From Loripinus fragilis (lineage: Eukaryota; Mollusca; Bivalvia; Lucinida; Lucinidae), in contig OZ026530.1 of the NCBI GenBank assembly GCA_964019695.1, positions 31,726,690 to 31,790,689 of the forward strand: 64,000 nt of DNA, written 5' to 3'. Position 1 is the first letter of the stretch. Each line of letters starts with the position of its first letter. The position numbers and the translations under genes were made by a program. The notes beneath the pieces were generated by a model. It saw nothing but the letters and a program-made list of their open reading frames with translations. It was not told the origin of the DNA and did not search any database. Positions 57,687 through 64,000 of the stretch are shown here, one piece after another.

Positions 57687-59808
57687 ATATAATTGTTTCA
57701 GATTTTCAGAATAATGATAAACGCAAATTTTGGAAAGTAATTCGTCACTTTGTCAAAAATAATAATTCTACTTCTTCAATTCCTCCTTTATGTTTAGCAC
57801 TTCCATCTGGTGACAACCTATGGCATTTTAATGATCAGGACAAAGCTAATTGTTTGAATGACTATTTTGCCTCTATCTCAACTGTCAATGACGAAAGTAT
57901 CCAGTTACCTCTTTTTACTAAACTTACTGATAACCCTCTATCTCAAATAATTTGCACTGAACAAGAAATAGAAAAAACAATTGAAGGTCTCAACCCTAAC
58001 AAAGCAAGTGGTGATGATGGTATAAGACATAAAATGCTCAGGGGTGTCTCCAAATCCGTTTCAAAACCCTTATGTATTTTAATGAATAGATCTTTTGAAG
58101 AGGGAACATTCCCTGATATTTGGAAGATTGCAAATGTTATTCCCATATTTAAAAAGGGAGATAAATCTCAGCCATCTAACTACCGACCAGTTGCATAATT
58201 GAGCTGTATTGGTAAACTGCAAGAAAGGATTGTTTTTAAAAATATGTATAACTTTCTACTTGACAATAATCTTCTATACAAGTATCGATCTGGCTTCTTA
58301 CCTCACCACTCAACAGTTTTTCAGTCAATTGATATCTTTCATAATATATGCCAGGCCTTTGATAATAATATGTTTTCTTGCATTGTGTTCTGTGATGTGT
58401 CAAAGGCATTTGATAGAGTCTGGCATAAAGGTCTTTTATTTAAGTTACGGCAAAATGGCATTGAAGGGAAACTTTTAGAATGGTTAAACAGTTATTTAAG
58501 TCAAAGAAAGCAGAAAGTTGGTCTAAAGTCTTGCTTTTATGTTTAAAGTCTATCTTTGCGGGGGTGCCGCAGGGGTCTGTTCTTGGACCGCTTTTATTTT
58601 TGGTATACATAAATGCTATAGCTGAACATCTTCTTAGTTTGACAAGGCTGTTTGCAGATGATAGCTCACTTTTCTATTCTGCAGCACACATTGACGACAT
58701 AGCTGGTATAATTAACCATGATATGCAGTTGTTGTCAAACTGGGCAAGACAGTGGCTAGTAACATTTAATCCCCTGAAAACGGAAGCTGTTTTATTTACT
58801 CTTAAAAAGATTAATATCTTACCACAACTTGTTTTTGATAATATTCCAATCAATTTCGTAGATAGCTACAAACATTTTGGTGTTACCTTCAGTGGCAATG
58901 GCATTCTCATATTGAAAATATTGTCCTATCGGCGACTAAAATTTTGGGAATAATGCGTAAGCTAAAATACTTCATTAGTAGAAATGCTCTCAATCAAATG
59001 TATATGTCCTTTCTTTTACCAGTTGTATAATAAGCCTCAGTTGTATGGGATGGATGCTCTGAACAGGACTCACAAACTTTACAAAAAATCCAAAATGAAG
59101 CCGCCCGCCTTGTTACAGGATTAACTAGATCTGTGTCACTAGAAAACTTGTTTAAAGAATGTGGATGGACAACTTTGTCAAAAAGAAGGCAACAACATAA
59201 ACTCTCTTTCATGTATAAGGTAAATAATGGCATTGTACCTTCATATATACAAGATTTAATTCCTCCTTTAGTTAGTGAAATTTCAAATTACCCTCTGAGA
59301 AATAATAGAAATATATCGGTGCCCTTTAACAGAACTAGTATCTCACCAAAACCATGTATTCCTTCTTCCATTAGACTTTGGAACCCCCTTGAAGATGACT
59401 TAAAAATCTATCAACTTTACAAACCTTTAAAAACATATTACTTCAAGTTTCAATAACTCATGTGTTCCTTCTCACTTTACTATAGGAAATAGATATATTT
59501 CTATATTGCATGCACGACTTCGAAATGATTGCAGCAACCTTAATAATGACCATTTTAGAAATCATCTCCGTGATAATCCTTTATGTGATTTGTGTGGCAT
59601 GATAGAGGACGCCATCCACTACTTCTTTCATTGTAGAAAGTTTACAATGGAACGGCAGGTTTTTAATGACACAGTTAGAGTTTTCCAACCATTAAGTATT
59701 GATATGATTCTATGTGGTAATTTTAATTTGAATATGGAAAACAATATAGTCTTGTTCAGAGCTGTCCACAGATATATACATGCTACTAAGCGTTTTAAAA
59801 CCAGTTGA
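57683..59808 (+). pseudogene. LINE ORF2 reverse transcriptase, broken by frameshifts and stops
   Basis: Continuing the 56424 ORF: 'LNPNKASGDDGIRHKML' and 'IPIFKKGDKSQPSNYRPVA' (RT fingers), with a stop at 58196-58198 where the family has NYRP-(I/V)-S; 'IVFCDVSKAFDRVWHKGL' (motif A); a frameshift near 58545; 'GVPQGSVLGPLLFLVYI' (motif B); 'RLFADDSSLF' (motif C, Phe-Ala-Asp-Asp intact); 'FNPLKTEAVLF' (D); 'YKHFGVTF' (E); a frameshift near 58895; stops near 59026-59031; 'KIQNEAARLVTGL' and 'WTTLSKRRQQHKLSFMYKV'; a frameshift near 59450; and finally 'CDLCGMIEDAIHYFFHC', a C-x2-C-x7-H-x4-C motif. All catalytic motifs remain legible, so decay is recent to moderate. Confidence 0.88.
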
Positions 59809-59914
59809 CTCTTTGCTTGAAGTTTTCTCTGAAACTTTTTTTGTATATTAATAAGTATACTTATGACCAATTTGTTCTATTCCCAAGTTGAAGGGGTTCC
59901 TGGCAGTCGTTCTA

Positions 59915-60190
59915 TTGTTTGTTTGTTTGTTTGTTTGTTTGGTTTTGTTTTTCTTTTAATTATCCAATATTAATTACTTACTTATTTATTTATCTACTAT
60001 TCTGATGTTCGATTTTTTCTTCTTTCATATATATTTATCTTCATTTATTTATTTATTTCCTTATTTATTTATTTAATATTATTTTTTATTTATTTATTTA
60101 TTTATTTTTTTATTTATTATTTATTGATTACTTCTTTTAAATTTATTTGCTTATTTATTTATTTATTTACTTATTTATTTATTCTGATAT
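59915..60190. repeat. (TTTG)n and (TTTA)n runs in the LINE 3' UTR
   Basis: TTTG repeats at 59918-59942 are followed by interrupted TTTA/TTAT repeats between about 59970 and 60185. Confidence 0.9.
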
Positions 60191-60486
60191 AGTCTTGATT
60201 ATGTTACTATCTGTTTTGCTTTGATTACAACTTGCTAAGTTAACATATGCGTTTGTATATATAGCCATGTTTATAAGCTATTGTGTATATATAGAATGTA
60301 GGGGAAGGGTCGAAACTAATGTTGTGAGAACTTGTGACCAAACCCCATTGCTGTAAATATTTTGGCAATAAAATATGTTTAAACTAAATTCAGTAATTGA
60401 GAGAACATTGCGTAGCGAGCATGCACGCCGGAAGACAAAACTGATTTCAATTAGACATTTTTTGTGTTATGTCTGTCTAGAAAATA

Positions 60487-60910
60487 GTATGTGAGTATGA
60501 TCAGAACATACCACAACAAACCCATGACACCGCGAGGAAGAGCCACAAAACAATCACGAGACGCCAGGTAGACAAACTCAGCAAAGCAACTAGCTCTCTC
60601 TTCCCTATCAAGATTATTGCAAAACTAGGATAGACATAAAGTAATGCACAACAAAACAATTACGGAATCCCCCAATGTGAGTAACAATCAACAACGAATC
60701 AACTAACAATAAAGAATTAAGTTAATATTTTTTCTGGGGATTTGTTTTGCAACTCATTTCTGGTGAATCACTCTAAAACATAGACGAGTATGAACATGAA
60801 ATGCAACAATGAGTCAATAGACGAATTTACGGCACAGCGACCAAGAGACACTAACAAACGCAGTCCCAAAACAGCAAGAACACAGTTAAAGAAAAGCAAC
60901 CATTTGCTCG
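60487..60910 (-). mobile_element. retroelement 3' repeat R2, copy 3 (longest)
   Basis: It shares 'GAGTATGATCAGAACATACC', 'ACCCATGACACCGCGAGGAA' and 'TCAAGATTATTGCAAAA' with 1420-1684, and 'CAGCAAGAACACAGTTAAAG' with 48566. Minus-strand polarity is inferred from its resemblance to the R1 UTR. No coding sequence. Confidence 0.5.
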
Positions 60911-61168
60911 CACATCAGATCCGGAGTTCCGTTGTTTTTACCCATTTGAGATAATTCTATCTCACATACCCGTACAAACCCTAGGGAAAGATAAAAAACG
61001 AAGGTCGGCCGCACGTCGTTCCGTGACGTCATTGCAATGATAAAATGACGTCACCATGTAGCATCTCAGCGTATTTAGGATTTCTTGAAGCCTTTTTTCA
61101 TGTTTTATTTCCATGATAAAATAAGGTATTCAGCGGTGAGCAAGAAAAATAACCAATTATTCGTGCGA

Positions 61169-61277
61169 AGATGGGATAGAAATATCCGTCCCTCGCGATC
61201 ACTGTTTGTCATCACTCGGTAAGCCTCGTGATGCCAATCGGTGCTCCTCGGGACGGATTTTTCGATCCCATCCTCAC
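61169..61277. repeat. imperfect hairpin repeat
   Basis: 'GATGGGATAGAAATATCCGT' pairs with the reverse complement of 'ACGGATTTTTCGATCCCATC'. The inner halves also pair ('CATCACTCGGTAAGCCTCG' against 'CGTGATGCCAATCGGTGCTC', imperfectly). This is probably a small foldback element. Just upstream (61020-61062) two TGACGTCA motifs sit in inverted orientation. Confidence 0.6.
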
Positions 61278-61376
61278 TCTCATGATAGAATTGTAATATA
61301 TTCCTCAGCAATATGATTGTGTAAAACTATAAGGAAAACTAAGAACTGCATTACAAAACAAAACCCAATACACAGC

Positions 61377-61605
61377 TACTGTCCTGCCAGCCAAGAGTGA
61401 CAGTGACATCATGTTTTGTTTACAACATTATCAGGAATTTATAATCTATAGATCACTTGTGTATTAATCCTATCCTCAGGATAGGATTAATACACAAGTG
61501 ATCTATCGATTCATGATAGATCAAGTGGGGTGTACAAGTTAATTTTTACTTAGCCATTGTAAACACAATGTTACGTCACTGTCACTTTTGGTTGGCACGA
61601 CAGTA
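61377..61605. mobile_element. TA-flanked palindromic MITE
   Basis: Outer inverted repeats are CTGTCCTGCCAGCCAAGAGT and, reversed, CTGTCGTGCCAACCAAAAGT, continuing through 'GACAGTGAC'. They are bounded by TA at 61377-61378 and 61604-61605, the Tc1/mariner-type target. At the centre, 61448-61506 is a perfect palindrome: 29-bp arms starting ATAGATCACTTGTGTATTAA around a single C. No ORF. Confidence 0.85.
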
Positions 61606-61811
61606 TATTGGAGAGAAACACGTATCTGCATAAATTTTTGTTCGATTTTTCATCTATCGTCGTTGACCTATACAGTTGTTGGTGCTAAAAAGAACAGACA
61701 GATTCGCAAACAGCGATGTACTCCCTGATGATATGCACTTGTTATAGTCTTACTGAGTTTAGCTTCTGCACTAATAGTGGCCTAAGGTAGAACGTCTGAT
61801 TGGTAGCCTTT

Positions 61812-62085
61812 TGTTTGGTTTGGTTCTTTACCTCCCAGTCAACAGCTATGGTCATGTAGGGACGGTCAGTTCACCGGACCACATTTTTATCCTGGGTAAG
61901 CTTGACTAAGCGCTTAACCAGTACTTTGTGCATAACTGACAACAACCCTTCTGGAATCAGCAGAAGGGAGGAGAATGGCCGTAGAAATTATTGCATGATC
62001 AATCTCCATTAAAGTACGGGGTGGGCCGGGATAGAACTCGCGATCCCTGGACCTGTAGTCAGACAAGTATCTATACTCGCGTCAT
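61812..62085 (-). mobile_element. tRNA-derived SINE, copy 2
   Basis: Same family and orientation as 15487-15819: 'CAACAGCTATGGTCATGTAG', 'ACTGACAACAACCCTTCTGG', 'GGAGGAGAATGGCCGTAGAA' and 'GCCGGGATAGAACTCGCGAT' (B box reversed). The tRNA-like 5' end is eroded and lacks the A box. The 3' tail is the AAC-rich run beginning 'TTTTGTTTGGTTTGGTTC' on the plus strand. Confidence 0.82.
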
Positions 62086-62529
62086 TTGATCAAGCGAATA
62101 TCTTGTAATTGAGTCACATGATCATCGAGCAAACTGAAAGTAGGAGATTTATATGGAATGTAAAAAGCGACATTATTCCATGCATACATCTTTGTTTTTG
62201 TATGTTGGCAATTTCATTCTATTTTGTAAATTGTGTCATTATATCATGCAAATTGTCATTTAATAGTCGTTTCACTCGTAATCAGATTCCGATCATGTCA
62301 TTTCTCGGTTTTAAAAAGGCAGAACTAGGTTGTAAAATGTCAGAACTACATTTGTATGTTGTAAAAAGGCAGAACTGGGTTGTCATAATACGAAAGTGAA
62401 TATGCTTTAGTATTTTGACGCCAGAGGGCGCACCAATTTTACTGGGAATAAATAATTTCTCCCATGCAAGTAGAACTCGCTGCAAACGGTGTTAAGGATG
62501 ATTTTTTACCAAGAAGTTCCCCCTACGTG

Positions 62530-62722
62530 GGATTTGATTCTTTACATCCCATCAACAATTTTTTCAGTTATGTAGGGACAGGTCTTCCTGGGTTGAACCA
62601 GCACTAAGCTAGGATCAATGTGTCTTGCTCAAGGACACATAACAGTGACGCCGGTGAGGCTCGAACCCGCGGCCTCTCGGTCTCAAGTCAAGCACTCTAC
62701 CACTGAGCCACTGCCCTCCCCT
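62530..62722 (-). mobile_element. tRNA-derived SINE, second family
   Basis: The minus strand begins 'GGGAGGGCAGTGGCTCAGTG' (A box) and has 'CGCGGGTTCGAGCCTC' (B box). It continues with 'GTGTCCTTGAGCAAGACACA' and ends 'GATGGGATGTAAAGAATCAA'. The last part matches the 3' end of the SINE family at 15487 and 61812 ('CATGGGACGTAAAGCAAC'), so the families share a 3' end. The acceptor arms do not pair, which excludes a functional tRNA. Confidence 0.82.
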
Positions 62723-62825
62723 TTCACGTATATATAAGAGAAAACTTCATCCCGTCCCGCCAAGCTTGCACACAACTAACAAATGTAGATCTGTTACTGT
62801 GTCCGAGCTACAAGTGAAGGCAGAA

Positions 62826-63180
62826 CATGCGGGGATACAGAGAGGGGAGAGGGGGTTCGGGGAGAATCATAATTTCGATAGGTTTCTACAGAAATTAGCA
62901 TTTGGACGCCCCCCCCCCACCCTGGAAAAAAGTTGGACCCCTCCCCCACCCCGTAAAATGTTGGACGCCCTTTGGAACCTTGGAAAATTATTGTTTTCCA
63001 AAAAATAACCCATCGGACCCTGGGATCGGTCCCCTCTGTAAAACTGTTAAATAAGGTGAGGACTAAAAACAGCAAAAATAACAAAAAAACACTGTCCGAG
63101 CTTTTTACTGTCAGGTGGGCCTGGACCCTCTGCCCCCCTCCCCCCTCCCTTGGTAAAAATTTCCTGGATCCGCACATGCA
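62826..63180. mobile_element. GGATCC-ended MITE, copy 4
   Basis: Ends are 'CATGCGGGGATACAGAG' and, reversed, 'CATGTGCGGATCCAGG'. The interior includes 'GATAGGTTTCTACAGAAA', several 'GTTGGACCCCTC' blocks with C-runs, and 'TAAATAAGGTGAGGACTAAA'. The minus-strand 151-codon frame is a by-product of the C-rich composition. Confidence 0.75.
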
Positions 63181-63528
63181 GATGCAGAAGACACATAATG
63201 CCGCATTAAATACGGTCATGTATTTGCCCTGTTTCTTACTTTGAACCATTTCTCCTCAAATCGCCTCCCTTTAATAGTACAACTGCATCTTATTTATTTT
63301 TCATGCTGTCATGAAAGCTGATGTATTTATAAAGTATAAGATTATATTTGCAGATTATAAAAAAAAAGAAATTTTAGTAAAATAGAGGTGCTTTCTTCTT
63401 TTTCAGAAAAAAGAATCACATCATAATATTTGTAAATTTATAAGTATTTAATAGTTAAAAAGTGCATTGACAATCGAAATCTTTTAAATGTATCGTCAAT
63501 TCCTAGTTCGCAGGTTCGATTCCGGCTT

Positions 63529-63955
63529 CTCCCAGTCTGTCGGATGAGACTTTAAGCCATTGCCCTGTCTTCTGAAACGCTTTAAAACCAGAACCACTGC
63601 CAGTTGAGCCTTCGCCAGTTCCTGGACAAAGAACCACTAAAATCATAAACCCACTCGGCCAGTACTGGTACAGCCAAGGAACAATTCCTAGTTCTCCCAG
63701 TCTGTCGGATGAGACTTCAAGCCATTTGCCCCGTCTTCTGAGACGCTTTAAAACCAGAACCACTGCCGGTTGAGCCTCCAGGAGTTCCTGGACAAAGAAC
63801 CGCGAAAAGCATAAACCCACCCGGCCAGTACTGGTACAGTTAAGGAACACGGCCACAAACAATAATTCCCACTTTCAGTTAAGCCTTTGGGGTTCCCCGT
63901 CCTAAAATACACACACAAGTCGTAAACCCTTCCAGCCTGATGCTGGTTACTACCC
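63529..63955. repeat. 165-bp tandem repeat with tRNA-like leader
   Basis: Two clear units begin 'CTCCCAGTCTGTCGGATGAG' at 63529 and 63694 (period 165 bp), and a third is diverged from about 63860 ('AAGCCTTTGGGGTTCC', 'CGTAAACCCTTCCAGCC'). 'GCAGGTTCGATTCCGGC' just before unit 1 is a B-box match, so the array probably derives from a SINE body. The minus-strand 119-codon frame repeats with the units. Confidence 0.8.
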
Positions 63956-64000
63956 AGGGAAAGTCACTAAAAGTGGTAAAGTGGAAAAGTCACTCGCGCG

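Larger units (their letters stand above)
56397..60385 (+). mobile_element. near full-length 2A-bearing LINE
   Basis: One plus-strand element holds, in order, the 2A-like N-terminus, endonuclease, RT, C-terminal Cys/His motif and a 3' UTR of about 575 bp. The UTR ends 'GGCAATAAAATATGTTTAAA', with a polyadenylation-type signal, and contains long TTTA/TTTG microsatellite runs. A separate ORF1 is not seen upstream; the 5' UTR limit is uncertain (perhaps from about 56100). The end motif links it to the truncated copy at 52313-53262. Confidence 0.85.

Noticed and set aside
62640..62722. Possible tRNA gene (minus strand) with A and B boxes
   Set aside because: The acceptor arms do not pair and the sequence continues into a SINE body with a 3' tail; it is a SINE head. 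The same applies to 15730-15819 and 45903-46011.
62794..63249. 151-codon minus-strand frame
   Set aside because: It spans a GGATCC MITE rich in C-runs; Gly- and Pro-rich stretches follow from homopolymers.

Overview
The window looks like intergenic or intronic DNA from an animal genome, most likely a bivalve mollusc. It is AT-rich. I see no rRNA gene, no intact tRNA gene and no convincing multi-exon host gene. Most of what I can explain is transposable elements, their 3' fragments, MITEs, tRNA-derived SINEs, satellites and microsatellites. The bivalve call rests on the repeat content: recurrent elements built around 'GCCTGCGCATCCGCGCAGTC', 'CTCGACGCGAGAAA' termini, and tandem units with 'AAGGGCCATAACT' and 'GAGCGCAACTCCTCCTAC'. 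I associate these with clam-type genomes from memory, so the exact taxon is inference.

Layout. 0.1-2.9 kb: a 29-bp-type minisatellite, a minus-strand retroelement 3' repeat, and the C-terminal end of a reverse transcriptase with its 3' UTR (family R1, four copies in the window). 6.0-8.2 kb: a decayed minus-strand LINE split by an R1 insertion. 8.2-11.3 kb: a satellite of about 130 bp per unit, hit by a TTAA-flanked MITE and a GGATCC-ended MITE. 12.1-16.4 kb: R1 copy, LINE tail, MITEs and a long inverted repeat carrying a SINE in one arm. 16.4-23.2 kb: mostly featureless, with an assembly gap at 21.6 kb between two copies of the same 229 bp. 23.2-24.8 kb: a hAT-type element with an 8-bp target-site duplication. 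28.1-29.7 kb: a 5'-truncated LINE with an open RT frame. 30.3-31.7 kb: a tandem array with embedded (TA)n. 33-38.9 kb: piggyBac-like MITEs, a dead mariner transposase and tandem repeats. 43.2-44.4 kb: a 190-bp tandem array. 46.1-48.3 kb: a TIR element containing other MITEs. 48.7-53.3 kb: LINE ORF1 and RT tails and the first of three hairpin-rich repeats. 54.1-60.4 kb: the other two hairpin repeats, then the most complete LINE, with a 2A-like ribosome-skipping motif, an endonuclease, and an RT broken by frameshifts and stops. 60.5-64 kb: retroelement 3' repeat, palindromic MITEs, three tRNA-derived or tRNA-like repeats and a GGATCC MITE.

These genes do not form a pathway; they record successive insertions. 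Several insertions can be ordered because they sit inside one another, and a few are proven by target-site duplications or by comparison with an uninterrupted copy in the same window. The items most worth a second look are the dispersed hairpin modules, the perfect 59-bp palindrome in a TA-flanked element, the TTAA MITE with an internal empty-site control, and the 2A-LINE whose endonuclease has lost a conserved segment. I found no clearly new multigene system.
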